Notes: generated from the letters alone by a model not told the origin. DNA of 37,746 nucleotides from Paludibacteraceae bacterium (GCA_905233255.1 CAJOCN010000026.1:1-37746), one strand, 5' to 3'; positions 13,901-22,062 are shown, numbered from the stretch's first letter. Made by a program: numbers and translations.

Positions 13901-16575
13901 CGGTTACGATTGATGATATAACCGGAGTTAATAACCATTATATGATCACGAGTGCCGGAGGACTGAAATACTGGCCTAAGACCGCAGGAGGTGCAGTAGA
14001 GACCATTACATCCTCCAACTGCACCAATCTCAACCTGTTTGAGGATAAAGGAGCGTGGCCTGCGTTCGTTTTCCAGCCGACCATCAAGGGCGACTATACC
14101 TTTACGCTGGATCAGACGGGCGATGTAATGAAATTCAGTGTGGAGTACCCCGAGACACCGACTAATGGTTATCGCCTCAAATGCACCTACGATGACGGTA
14201 GTGCAAAGACGACCTACTCCAATATCATTTCTGCCACGGATGCCGCAAGTGGCGCTAACACCGTTTCGATGTTCTTATCCAATGAAGGAACAGGGACACT
14301 CGTCCTTCAGAAATGCACCGGCATAGATGGTAGTGGCAATTTGGAATGGAGTACAGGGTATAGTGATAACTTGTCGTCAGCATTGGCAGCCGGAGCCACC
14401 CCTGGTGTTTATGTATTCGACATTACCATTAACACCTCGACGGACAAGGTAACAACCGCTACAACACCGAGTGCCTATACCGGCGATTACTATATCCATG
14501 TGAATGCCACCACCCGTAATAACCTGAACAACGGCGACCCGAAAGCCGGAAGCGCGGTGGGGAACAAGTTTACAAAGTTCCTGACCAATGCCACTTTCGG
14601 AGATACGTATAACCACTACTGGGTAGATTGGTTCATCGGAACATCGGACGGCGGCGGTGCACAAGTAGTTGCAGCCACTATCGGAAACGGTATTAACGAT
14701 GACTTGGCAGGCAAGGTAGGTGCAGGAGTGAGCACTACCACTGATGGTGCCAACGTGCGCTACGGCTACAACTCTTTAACGAATGAATTCTCCTATGCCA
14801 TGATAGAAGGCGACGGAGCCAGCATCAAGATTGAAGGTGAAAAATCGGGCAGGGTTTTAATCAAAGTAAATGGCGATTATGTTGAATCGAATGGGACTCC
14901 TCGCTCTGCTGTAGATGCAGACAATTGGATGTATAAATTTGAAGCAAAAGTAAAAATGGGAAGCCGGGCAACAATAACAACAAGTTACAATAGCAGAGAA
15001 GTGACCCTTGCCGAAAACAAAAAAATATTGGGTGCTGCTGAAGAAGAGACCCAATACACCGTAGAAGTAACCTATGATTTCAAGACCAACCGTCTGATTG
15101 CAGCATGGATACCGAACCCCGAAGAAGAGATAAACAAAGCTATTGACTTGTATTCCAATCTAATGGTAGTCCGTAGTGAGGATGGTGATCCTACGTTGCT
15201 TAATCTGGTAGGAGCGGGTGATTTGGATCAAATAACTCAGATCTATACGGTAATGGAGTTTTCAAAGGCTAATTGGGATGCGTCCGATCGCACCATCATC
15301 GGCGGCGGCTATACCGATGCCTACTATTGGTTCTCCCTGCCGTACGATTGTAACGTAAGTGATATCTTTGGTATCGAAGGATATGGAAGCGATGGCTACT
15401 GGGTAATCCAGACCTACCACGGCGACTACCGCGCTCAGCAAGGATGGTGGGCAGAGACGGATAATTGGTGGTATGATTTGGAGCGTTCGGACAAGTTGAA
15501 CGCCAATCAAGGCTATGTCCTGCGACTGACCAATTTAGAGTCCACAGGTGCTCCGTTTACGCGCACCGGAGTTAATACGCTGAGGCTGTATTTCCCGTCC
15601 TCCAACTCTGAGAATATCCATATAGGTCTGTTGGGCGCAAGTGCATCCTATAAGTTAGGCGCGCAACTCTGCAACAAGGTACGCGATGAGGCGAACCATG
15701 CCGGCGACCCAAACTATGACCGCCGGGCGATTGACTCCAACTGGCGTGTCATCGGTTCGCCGAGTTTCAACAAGACGGAGATTACTACAACCGGCTGGAG
15801 CGAGTCTGCATATGGCTCATCCGGCATAGCAGCGACTCCGCTACAGTTCTTCTATACATGGGCTGTTGTAAAAAATGCACCGGTATATACGATAACCAGT
15901 GCAACGGACTATGAATTTCCTGCTACTCATGCTTATTTGGTGCAGTACGCGGGTGATATTACATGGGATGCTGTGACAAGTAATCCGTTGGTAGGAATCA
16001 AAGCCCCCCGCCGGACGAATGAGGATACGCCGAGCCGGATGCTTCAACTTGTATTGAACAAGGACGGCGAGCAAGCCGATGTAACGTATATCAGCCGGAT
16101 GGAGGAAGGTGCAACCGAAGGGTACGACCTCAACCTCGATCTGAGCAAAATCCTCTCCGCAAGCGGTAACAACCTCTACACCATTGCCGGATACTACAAG
16201 ATGGCGGGTAACTGCCTTCCGGACACAGTGAAGAATGTGCCTGTGGGCGTTCAGATTGCCGATGAGGGAGAATATACCTTTGCCCTGCCCGAGGGCACCA
16301 ACGGCGTGGGAGTAGTGCTGGTGGATAAAGTGGCTAACACCCGTACCAACCTCGCCCTGACCGACTACACGGTGAACCTAACCGCCGGAGAGATCAACGA
16401 CCGCTTCTCGCTTGAGCTCTCGCCGGTTAGCAATGTGCCGACGGGAATTGACAATTCACAATTCACAATTGACAATTCACAATGTGTAGTGCGCAAAGTG
16501 CTGATTGACGGTGTGCTGTATATCGTCAAGGACGGCAAAATCTATGACGCCCGCGGAAGGAAGATACAAGACTAA
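10948..16575 (+). CDS. Giant secreted repeat protein with double N-terminal export signals
   Basis: 1875 aa from ATG 10948 (ATG 10939 also possible; 10708 is rejected because it precedes the promoter). Residues 1-23 form a signal peptide. A Ser/Thr/Pro-rich stretch follows, then SPVGEPW (about 106-112) with a hydrophobic helix and basic residues to about 133. Met143 then starts a second signal peptide (MKPLNKGLFALAALLTLG). Two blocks of bacterial repeat-type beta domains (GYEFIGWYEGE, GYTFEGWYSDAAC, GYYFAGWERTG) lie at about 355-485 and 610-813, and a CBM-like segment (NNVYVYFDAYWDSG) near 830. A C-terminal region of about 450 residues is shared with the next gene. The end has the tail RKVLIDGVLYIVKDGKIYDA. 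Probably cell-surface; ligand unknown. Confidence 0.85.
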   Translation: MRQRYIVASLWFLLFFFVGEVSAEYAPSVRQNQDRVSSNTQSLLFQSQQIMSPVSSYEGRVYSPFSNSTPADYSPSSPSHHKGNLRKETSSGGRTPGEATTGSNQSPVGEPWVMLFMALALSGFIALKQYYKQTTATETNNTMKPLNKGLFALAALLTLGVGNAWGLDASNARVYFDNTKSNWSNYVQLVVGHNNDNGANPWSVGHAMSKITNTNNLWTCEFSFGGYSYFMFINASGSWEGAKQQPWDRKGTYAYTSTRNTNLGSDTYLYMPNAGNDAGFTISEKQDNGYSDLNYTQTIEQKLYNGSSYELSTATLASTIKVSSYYLSDATTASSTGDKAITSGNSSTSCSAARTATVTYTISGVQTGYEFIGWYEGETQKGTSLTYSYAAQEAKTVTARFAPTYTVNIAAGVHGTVNVTGGTNTTGNQTIGQNSITIAASDPENGFYFAGWQTTGGAHVADANAASTTIRATANGSVTANFAPRFAIIGSAEDDTYGTAVNGMPGWSDYTYTLDYVAANDFERTLTLKGNTTYKFRLRDLKEEKNLGYANEGTITLNANSDCWLNEYKKDVKFTLNGSEVVKFKTRGFGGDHVNLQVNTSDDATTSYTATYSSQSFYVNGTNATSTNGGTVSAVDWKDYSLASGGKVKAGTSVVFTATPATGYTFEGWYSDAACTDGNKYTTTTGVAIDDAAKTLTLSSINANKTVYAKFVEKMATVTIAANDPSKGTVTVGGASHTWGSSVNVGVTTTQSLSVTAAAGYYFAGWERTGTLDFNVDDASAATSDAAKVTTLRGLGATDGTEGTLTARFEELDKIYFRNENATNPANKLWGADGNNVYVYFDAYWDSGSKGAGGNGKPSAQMEEIGSSHIYWAYVPRSVTYAGYATVAFSSRDWRSSPNFDGGGYGAYRSDYNRILNMFVPHHDQTNNLYTVSYNNNGYWMKYDTKAGEGAGYYWQRYTSSPSQKYTQVAEMVATTDNATTLKFTVTIDDITGVNNHYMITSAGGLKYWPKTAGGAVETITSSNCTNLNLFEDKGAWPAFVFQPTIKGDYTFTLDQTGDVMKFSVEYPETPTNGYRLKCTYDDGSAKTTYSNIISATDAASGANTVSMFLSNEGTGTLVLQKCTGIDGSGNLEWSTGYSDNLSSALAAGATPGVYVFDITINTSTDKVTTATTPSAYTGDYYIHVNATTRNNLNNGDPKAGSAVGNKFTKFLTNATFGDTYNHYWVDWFIGTSDGGGAQVVAATIGNGINDDLAGKVGAGVSTTTDGANVRYGYNSLTNEFSYAMIEGDGASIKIEGEKSGRVLIKVNGDYVESNGTPRSAVDADNWMYKFEAKVKMGSRATITTSYNSREVTLAENKKILGAAEEETQYTVEVTYDFKTNRLIAAWIPNPEEEINKAIDLYSNLMVVRSEDGDPTLLNLVGAGDLDQITQIYTVMEFSKANWDASDRTIIGGGYTDAYYWFSLPYDCNVSDIFGIEGYGSDGYWVIQTYHGDYRAQQGWWAETDNWWYDLERSDKLNANQGYVLRLTNLESTGAPFTRTGVNTLRLYFPSSNSENIHIGLLGASASYKLGAQLCNKVRDEANHAGDPNYDRRAIDSNWRVIGSPSFNKTEITTTGWSESAYGSSGIAATPLQFFYTWAVVKNAPVYTITSATDYEFPATHAYLVQYAGDITWDAVTSNPLVGIKAPRRTNEDTPSRMLQLVLNKDGEQADVTYISRMEEGATEGYDLNLDLSKILSASGNNLYTIAGYYKMAGNCLPDTVKNVPVGVQIADEGEYTFALPEGTNGVGVVLVDKVANTRTNLALTDYTVNLTAGEINDRFSLELSPVSNVPTGIDNSQFTIDNSQCVVRKVLIDGVLYIVKDGKIYDARGRKIQD
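16446..16480 (+). repeat. Five-heptamer array inside the CDS
   Basis: AATTGAC, AATTCAC x2, AATTGAC, AATTCAC then AATG. Translated as IDNSQFTIDNSQ just before the sorting-like tail. An identically placed five-unit array lies at 18525 in the next gene. Confidence 0.9.
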
Positions 16576-16590
16576 CTTAAGTAAACAAAT

Positions 16591-18663
16591 ATGCAAGAAA
16601 AGAAAAAGGTATTAGTCTGTCTTCTGCTTCTCCTGGCGGTGCTTGGAGGGACGGGTTGTGCCTATGGCACAGTAACCAAAGGAACAGTATTTTTCAAACA
16701 AACGGCGTATAGAGGCACAATCTATACGCCGTTCTCACTCTTACCGCCCTCCTCTTACAGCAGTTTTAGTGGCAGTTCGGACGGGGCTTGGGGCGATTAT
16801 TCGGAGTGCCAAGAAGTTCCCAAGAGGAACATCCGCAAATCGAGCGTCACTTTTGCCGAGGAAGGTTGGACGAAGAGTGCCGACACCGGCAAGAGCACTC
16901 GGAGCACCCCTACCCTGCCCATAGGCGGCAGCTGGCTGTTAGCACTGGCTTGTCTCCTCTACGCCTGCCGTAAGCGGCGTGTTTTAGCTGCGGGCGCTTG
17001 TCTGGTCGCCGTCCAGTGCTCCGCCACGACTGTAGAAATGCGTCTTGAGTCCGTCGCTCTCCAGAGCGGCAAGACGATTATCGCCACTCCTGTCGTTGAT
17101 ACTGCGCCGAGCCCCTCCCTCGTTTGTTGGGACCTCTATTACGACAAAGCATGCACGCACCTTGTGCCGGGCGTCACTTTCAACGGGATGCTGTCCGGTC
17201 CCTCCGCCAACTCAGTCTCATTCACTGTGCCGGAGGCTGGTACATATTTTCTGCAGGTGCTGATCCGGGACGGAAGCAGTTGCAGCAGTAGCGTTCGATG
17301 CGCCTCTACGTACGAGGTAACCATCTATCCCGGTTCGGCGGACCGCGTTCTGACACGTAGTATGCAGCGCAGCGGCAATGCTACGCAGCTTACGGACAAG
17401 ACGGAGAACAGCACCGTCATCGGTGTCATGCAGTTCGACAAAGACGCCATCAACGATGGCAGCGTGAGTCCCTACGAGCGATACAACTATTTCTTCTCGC
17501 TGCCTTTCGACGTGCGTGTGGGCGACATCAGTGGCATCGGCAGTTATGGGCAGCACTGGTTGATCGAGTACTACGACGGCCTGAGACGCGCGCAGAACGG
17601 TTATTGGGCGGACAGCGAGCCTAACTGGAAACGGATTGACGACACCGATTCGATTCTCCATGCGTACCAAGGGTACCTGCTCAAACTCAACTCGCTCAGG
17701 ATGGCAGCCGACCAAACGGATGTGTGGCATGACGGTAGCGATGTGGCAAGTCTGTATTTCCCGTCCCTGGAGGCGGTTGACCTCACCCGGAAAGACGAGA
17801 CTATCCCTGCCTTGGGCGAGTCGCACAGGTGCACCATCAACATCGGTGGTGAGGGCGGCGACCGGAGGATTGAGGACAGTTTCTGGCGGTGCATAGGCGT
17901 GCCCGGAGAGGGAGGTTACACCACCGACGATATTGCCTATTTCTATGTATGGGATACGGATGACAACTCACTCGTTGTGACCTCCGGAACGGGCTACGCG
18001 TTCAAACCGATGCACGCCTACCTGATTCAACAGCAAGGAAGTATCGTCTGGCGCGCCGGCGCGCCGGCTTCCGTCGCAGCACGCACCATGCAGGAGACGG
18101 GATTCACAATGCAACTGGACATAAAGCGGAATGGCGTGAGCGAGGACCACACGCTGGTTCGGTTAAGCGAGGCTGAGGAGACTATCGACCGTTTTGCCTT
18201 CGGAGAGGACCTGTGCAAGGAATACAACACCGGCAAAGCCAATATCTATACCTTCACCCGCGATTCCATACGCGTAGCGGGCAACACCATGCCGATGAGC
18301 GAACAGAAGACGGTAGTGCCGGTGGGCGTGAAGATAGCGACGGAAGGCGAATATACGTTCGCTATACCGGAAGGGACAGAAGGTGTCGGCGTGGTGCTGG
18401 TAGATAAAGTAACCGGCACACGGACCAACTTGGGGCTGACGGACTATACGGTATGGCTGGAGGCAGGGACTTGCGATGCGCGGTTCGAGATAGAGATCTC
18501 GCCGGTACAGAATACCCCGACGGGAATTGACAATTCACAATTCACAATTCACAATTCACAATGTGTAGCGCGCAAAGTGCTGATTGACGGAGTGCTGTAT
18601 ATCATCCGGGACGGAAAGGTATATGACGCGACGGGAAATTCACAATTCACAATTCACAATTGA
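16591..18663 (+). CDS. Secreted protein related to the preceding giant protein
   Basis: 690 aa. Signal-like start (KVLVCLLLLLAVLGGTGCAYG). Then a module like that of the neighbour: IYTPFS, KRNIRKSS, LPIGGSW (about 109-115), a hydrophobic helix, CRKRR, and a second hydrophobic segment (VLAAGACLVAVQCSA, 131-145). The C-terminal region of about 450 residues is homologous to that of the 1875-aa protein (YFFSLPFDVRVGDISGIGSYG; YQGYLLKL; EGEYTFAIPEGTEGVGVVLVDK). Two heptamer arrays lie in its 3' part. The second replaces the normal C-terminal end, so the protein stops inside the array as ATGNSQFTIHN. It lies 15 bp after the upstream gene, so they are probably co-transcribed. Confidence 0.85.
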   Translation: MQEKKKVLVCLLLLLAVLGGTGCAYGTVTKGTVFFKQTAYRGTIYTPFSLLPPSSYSSFSGSSDGAWGDYSECQEVPKRNIRKSSVTFAEEGWTKSADTGKSTRSTPTLPIGGSWLLALACLLYACRKRRVLAAGACLVAVQCSATTVEMRLESVALQSGKTIIATPVVDTAPSPSLVCWDLYYDKACTHLVPGVTFNGMLSGPSANSVSFTVPEAGTYFLQVLIRDGSSCSSSVRCASTYEVTIYPGSADRVLTRSMQRSGNATQLTDKTENSTVIGVMQFDKDAINDGSVSPYERYNYFFSLPFDVRVGDISGIGSYGQHWLIEYYDGLRRAQNGYWADSEPNWKRIDDTDSILHAYQGYLLKLNSLRMAADQTDVWHDGSDVASLYFPSLEAVDLTRKDETIPALGESHRCTINIGGEGGDRRIEDSFWRCIGVPGEGGYTTDDIAYFYVWDTDDNSLVVTSGTGYAFKPMHAYLIQQQGSIVWRAGAPASVAARTMQETGFTMQLDIKRNGVSEDHTLVRLSEAEETIDRFAFGEDLCKEYNTGKANIYTFTRDSIRVAGNTMPMSEQKTVVPVGVKIATEGEYTFAIPEGTEGVGVVLVDKVTGTRTNLGLTDYTVWLEAGTCDARFEIEISPVQNTPTGIDNSQFTIHNSQCVARKVLIDGVLYIIRDGKVYDATGNSQFTIHN
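18525..18559 (+). repeat. Five-heptamer array before the tail-coding region
   Basis: AATTGAC then AATTCAC x4, followed by AATG; encodes IDNSQFTIHNSQ. Confidence 0.9.
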
Positions 18664-18671
18664 CAATTGAC
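18637..18671 (+). repeat. Five-heptamer array over the stop codon
   Basis: AATTCAC x3 and AATTGAC x2, followed by AATG. It supplies the last residues and the TGA stop of the 690-aa protein. The paralogue has ARGRKIQD at this place. Confidence 0.9.
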
Positions 18672-18676
18672 AATGA

Positions 18677-18704
18677 AAAAAATCGCTCTTCGGGGCGATT
18701 TTTT
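18677..18704 (+). terminator. Terminator of the secreted-protein operon
   Basis: AAAAAATCGC / GCGATTTTTT around TCTTCGGG, symmetrical and possibly bidirectional. Confidence 0.88.
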
Positions 18705-18713
18705 CTGTTTTTC

Positions 18714-18744
18714 TTGCGTATGTCAAATTTTTGTTGTACCTTTG
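18714..18744 (+). promoter_or_regulatory. panD operon promoter
   Basis: TTG, 20 bp, TACCTTTG at 18737-18744. Confidence 0.87.
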
Positions 18745-18774
18745 CAGTCGGTTAAACTGTTAAATCGTTAAACT

Positions 18775-19122
18775 GTGTATTTAAACATACTAAAATCGAA
18801 GATTCATCGCGTTCAGGTGACGGAAGCGAACCTTGAGTATATCGGTTCGATCACCATCGATGAGGCACTCATGGAAGCGGCCAATATCTATGCCGGCGAG
18901 CGAGTGCAGGTAGTGGACAATACGAACGGCGCACGGCTGGAGACTTATGTGATCCCCGGCAAACGCGGCTCGGGCTGTATCTGTATCAACGGCGCAGCAG
19001 CGCACCTGGTAAAAGTAGGCGACATAGTCATCATCATGGCGTACGCCCTGATGACACCGGATGAGGCGAAGGCGTTCAAGCCGAGCGTAGTGTTTCCCGG
19101 AGAGGGAAACAGGTTGATTTGA
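18775..19122 (+). CDS. panD: Aspartate 1-decarboxylase
   Basis: 115 aa. PanD converts L-aspartate to beta-alanine for pantothenate/CoA synthesis. It is made as a proenzyme that cleaves itself at Gly-Ser to form the pyruvoyl cofactor; the site is present (EYIGSITID, Gly24-Ser25). The catalytic-chain blocks [23 protein letters not shown] and [11 protein letters not shown] are all there. The start is GTG 18775, which gives the usual N-terminus ([20 protein letters not shown]). First gene of an operon with tgt and a permease. Confidence 0.95.
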   Translation: MYLNILKSKIHRVQVTEANLEYIGSITIDEALMEAANIYAGERVQVVDNTNGARLETYVIPGKRGSGCICINGAAAHLVKVGDIVIIMAYALMTPDEAKAFKPSVVFPGEGNRLI

Positions 19123-19152
19123 AGATTGGAAGATTGGAAGATTTGAAAATTG
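19121..19152. repeat. Octamer array between panD and tgt
   Basis: Units GATTGGAA x2 and GATTTGAA, with partial units either side. It fills the entire intergenic space. Confidence 0.8.
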
Positions 19153-20286
19153 ATGGCATTTTTCGAACTACATAGCGAAGCGAAGAGCGTGGGTCCAAGG
19201 GCGGGCGTGATACACACCGACCACGGAGATATCCTGACTCCTATCTTCATGCCCGTAGGTACCGTAGGAACCGTCAAAGGCGTGCAACGGAAGGAGCTGG
19301 AGGAGGATATCAAGGCGCAGATCATCTTAGGCAACACCTACCACCTCTACCTGCGTCCCGGTACCGAGATTCTGCATAAAGCGGGCGGTCTGCACCGTTT
19401 CGAGGGATGGAACAGACCGATACTGACCGACAGTGGCGGTTTTCAGGTGTTCAGTCTGACAGACATCCGCAAGATGACGGAAGAGGGCGTACGTTTCAGC
19501 AGTCATATCGACGGTCGCAAGCTGATGTTCACGCCGGAGAGCGTGATGGACATAGAGCGTGAGATCGGCGCAGATATCATGATGGCGTTCGACGAGTGTT
19601 GTCCGGGTACAGCGGATAAGAAATACGCCAAGGACTCAATGGACCGCACGCACCGGTGGCTCGACCGCTGTATCGCGCGTTTTGACGGGACGGACGACCT
19701 CTACGGCTACCAACAACACCTCTTCCCGATCGTACAGGGCTGCACCTATACCGATTTGAGACAGGAGGCGTCCAAGCGGCTGCGTGACCTCGACCGCGAC
19801 GGGTACGCCATCGGCGGATTGGCCGTGGGCGAACCGACAGAGGTGATGTACGAGATGATCGAGGTCTGCAACGATATTCTGCCGGAGGAGAAGCCCCGGT
19901 ACCTGATGGGTGTCGGTACGCCGTGGAACATCCTCGAGGCGATCGAGCGCGGCGTAGATATGTTCGATTGCGTGATGCCGACGCGGAACGGGCGGAACGG
20001 TATGATTTTCACATGGCAGGGCGTGATGAACCTGAGGAACAAGAAATGGGAGGACGATTTTACGGAGTTGGATCCGTACGGTACCTCTTATGTCGATCAC
20101 GCCTATACGAGGGCTTATGCGCGGCACCTGATCCACGCGCAAGAGATGTTAGGTCTGGAGATCCTCTCGATCCACAACTTAGCGTTCTATCTCGACCTCG
20201 TTACGCAGGCGCGGAAGCATATACTTGCGGGCGACTACAGCGCGTGGAAGACGGCTGTATTGCCGAACCTGACGGCAAGGCTGTGA
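19153..20286 (+). CDS. tgt: tRNA-guanine transglycosylase
   Basis: 377 aa from ATG 19153 (TTG 19150 is the alternative). Tgt swaps guanine 34 of tRNAs with GUN anticodons for preQ1 on the way to queuosine. Key motifs are present: PVGTVGTVKGV, ILGNTYHLYLRPG, catalytic-pocket TDSGGFQVFSL, VQGCTYTDLR, GGLAVGEP, and nucleophile region FDCVMPTRNGRNG. The zinc-binding CxCxxC near the C-terminus is not present: the aligned stretch is LDPYGTSYVDHAYTRAY, though SIHNLAFY follows normally. Co-transcribed with panD and the downstream permease. Confidence 0.95.
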   Translation: MAFFELHSEAKSVGPRAGVIHTDHGDILTPIFMPVGTVGTVKGVQRKELEEDIKAQIILGNTYHLYLRPGTEILHKAGGLHRFEGWNRPILTDSGGFQVFSLTDIRKMTEEGVRFSSHIDGRKLMFTPESVMDIEREIGADIMMAFDECCPGTADKKYAKDSMDRTHRWLDRCIARFDGTDDLYGYQQHLFPIVQGCTYTDLRQEASKRLRDLDRDGYAIGGLAVGEPTEVMYEMIEVCNDILPEEKPRYLMGVGTPWNILEAIERGVDMFDCVMPTRNGRNGMIFTWQGVMNLRNKKWEDDFTELDPYGTSYVDHAYTRAYARHLIHAQEMLGLEILSIHNLAFYLDLVTQARKHILAGDYSAWKTAVLPNLTARL

Positions 20287-20304
20287 GGTAAAATTAAACG
20301 GTTA

Positions 20305-21378
20305 GTGAAACGCCTTGATTGGTATATTATCAAGAAATTTCTGGGCACATTCTTCTTCTCGATTGTGCTCATTTTGTCTATCGCGATTGTCTTTGACCTG
20401 ACCGAGAAGATGGATAATTTCTTTGAGGAACAAGTACCGCTCCGGGAGATTATTCTGGACTATTATATCCCTTTCATACCGTACTATATGAATATGTTCA
20501 GTTCGCTGTTCATCTTCATCTCCGTGATCTATTTCACGAGTAAGATGGCGGGTAACTCCGAGATCATCGCCATGCTGGCTTCGGGTGTGAGTTACCACCG
20601 TCTGATGGTGCCTTACGCATTCTCCGCTGCGATTCTGTTCGTCTTAAGTATGGTACTGGGCGGATGGGTCATCCCGCGGAGTAGCGAGAGAATGCTGCAG
20701 TTCACGGACAAGTACGTAGAGCATTTCACCACCGAGAACGCGCGAAACCTGCAACTGGAGGTCGAGCCGGGGAGGATATTGTACATCGAGTCCTTCCGGC
20801 GGTACAATAACATCGGTTACCGCGCTTCTATCGAGCGTTTTGAGGGAAAGACGCTTGTCGAGCGTACGACCGCCGACCGCATCTACTACGATTCTCTTGA
20901 GTTCTGGCACCTTGAGAGTTACACCACCCGCACCTTCACCGGCATGCGCGAGTCTCTGGAGCGAGGAGAGAGAAAAGAGATAGAGATGCCTATCATCCCC
21001 GACGAGTTGTTCATCACCGCCCAACAAGCGCAACAGATGACCACTCCGGAGTTAAGGCACTACATGGACCGCCAGCGGCAGAGGGGTTCGGGTAACGTGA
21101 AGGCTTTTGAAGTAGAGTATCATAAGCGTTGGGCGTCTCCGTTAGGAGCGTTCATCATGACTCTGTTGGGCGTGACGATGAGCAGCCGCAAGGTACGCGG
21201 CGGTATGGGTAAGAACCTGGGTATCGGCATCGTCCTGACGGCGGCGTATATCCTGTTCTCCACCGTCAGCACCACTTTCTCCGTGAATAATGTGATGAGT
21301 CCGTTCATGGCGGCATGGTTGCCGAATATTGTGTTCCTGCTGATCTCCATACCGCTGTATATACGCGCGGCGAGGTAA
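20305..21378 (+). CDS. LptF/LptG (YjgP/YjgQ) family permease
   Basis: 357 aa from GTG 20305. Members form the LptFG transmembrane part of the ABC exporter that lifts lipopolysaccharide from the inner membrane. N-terminal helices are at about 13-33 and 55-75, plus one near 100-120. A periplasmic beta-jellyroll domain lies in the middle (about 140-270; RNLQLEVEPGRILYIESF). Three helices at the C-terminus begin about residue 275 (KRWASPLGAFIMTLLGV). Whether it plays the F or G role cannot be told. Last gene of the panD operon. Confidence 0.9.
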   Translation: MKRLDWYIIKKFLGTFFFSIVLILSIAIVFDLTEKMDNFFEEQVPLREIILDYYIPFIPYYMNMFSSLFIFISVIYFTSKMAGNSEIIAMLASGVSYHRLMVPYAFSAAILFVLSMVLGGWVIPRSSERMLQFTDKYVEHFTTENARNLQLEVEPGRILYIESFRRYNNIGYRASIERFEGKTLVERTTADRIYYDSLEFWHLESYTTRTFTGMRESLERGERKEIEMPIIPDELFITAQQAQQMTTPELRHYMDRQRQRGSGNVKAFEVEYHKRWASPLGAFIMTLLGVTMSSRKVRGGMGKNLGIGIVLTAAYILFSTVSTTFSVNNVMSPFMAAWLPNIVFLLISIPLYIRAAR

Positions 21379-21427
21379 AAATGAAAGATGAAAGATGAAA
21401 AATGAAAAATGAAAAATGAAAAAAGGA
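21379..21427. repeat. Heptamer array (ATGAAAG / ATGAAAA)
   Basis: About six 7-bp units directly after the permease stop. Its A-runs are the T-tract of the terminator for the minus-strand gene. Confidence 0.85.
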
Positions 21428-21448
21428 TGCGCAGGTTGCGCATCCTTT
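21422..21448. terminator. Terminator between convergent genes
   Basis: AAAGGATGCGC / GCGCATCCTTT around AGGTT. On the minus strand it is followed by a T-rich tract supplied by the heptamer array. Confidence 0.8.
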
Positions 21449-21472
21449 CGTTAATACTATTAATACCCATGT

Positions 21473-21760
21473 TTAGTGGAGCTCTATACGGCGGCGCTCC
21501 ATGCCGTTTCCCACTTTCGCGTACAAGCGGTACGTTCCGGGGGTCAGTTCAAACTCAGCATAATTGCCACTCTCCTTGCGGAGGAGTTTTCCATCCATCG
21601 AGTAGATCCGGGCTTCTTGCATCTGGGTAGATGCTACTACCAGGGTGTTCTCGCGGAAGCGAACTGTGAAATTATCGTTGGCGTTTTTAGCGGCGTTAGC
21701 AAAGGTCACTCCTGCTACCAACGATACGAAGGTTAACAGACTAAATAATACCTTTTTCAT
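21473..21760 (-). CDS. 95-aa secreted protein made only of a sorting-tail-like domain
   Basis: Signal peptide (MKKVLFSLLTFVSLVAGVTF, cleavage near ANA, residue 23). Then about 70 residues resembling a type A T9SS C-terminal domain: NFTVRFRENTLVVASTQ, ARIYSMDGKLLRKESG, FELTPGTYRLYAKVGNG, ERRRIEL. Normally such a domain ends a larger protein; here nothing else is present. It has its own promoter and terminator and is transcribed towards the panD operon. Role unknown. Confidence 0.8.
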   Translation of the reverse strand: MKKVLFSLLTFVSLVAGVTFANAAKNANDNFTVRFRENTLVVASTQMQEARIYSMDGKLLRKESGNYAEFELTPGTYRLYAKVGNGMERRRIELH

Positions 21761-21857
21761 AATTGTAATGTTTTAAAGATCATTTTCACGAGTTATCGCA
21801 CTCGCTTGCGTCGGGATTTCCGATAGGGTTTTTATACCCCTCCTCTGAAATTCGGTG

Positions 21858-21888
21858 CAAAATTACTGCCTTTTTAGGAAACCACCAA
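21858..21888 (-). promoter_or_regulatory. Promoter of the 95-aa secreted protein
   Basis: Minus strand: TTG (21886-21888), 20 bp, TAATTTTG (21858-21865). The leader of about 95 nt can form small hairpins, such as CGAGTtatcgcACTCG at about 21790-21805. Confidence 0.75.
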
Positions 21889-21935
21889 ATTTTTAGACAA
21901 AAATATGTTATAAAACACAAAATTGTACTATCGAG

Positions 21936-21981
21936 TTGACAATTTGTCAGTTTATGTGCTAATTGGCTAACAAATTGTCAA
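21936..21981. promoter_or_regulatory. Inverted repeat upstream of typA
   Basis: TTGACAATTTGT (21936-21947) and ACAAATTGTCAA (21970-21981) are perfect 12-bp inverted arms with a 22-bp spacer, about 50 bp before the typA -33 box. A possible regulator site. The 21761-22128 gap holds otherwise only the two divergent promoters and their leaders. Confidence 0.5.
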
Positions 21982-22031
21982 TCCCACTTAGCAAAATAAA
22001 GTTAGCAAAATATTTTTTTTAACGCGTGCGC

Positions 22032-22062
22032 TTGCGTATGTCATTTTTTTTTAGTAATTTTG
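22032..22062 (+). promoter_or_regulatory. typA promoter
   Basis: TTG, 20 bp, TAATTTTG at 22055-22062. Confidence 0.85.

Noticed and set aside
16591..16680. Lipoprotein signal in the 690-aa protein
   Set aside because: GGTGC does not fit the lipobox well (Gly at -3); an ordinary signal peptide is as likely.
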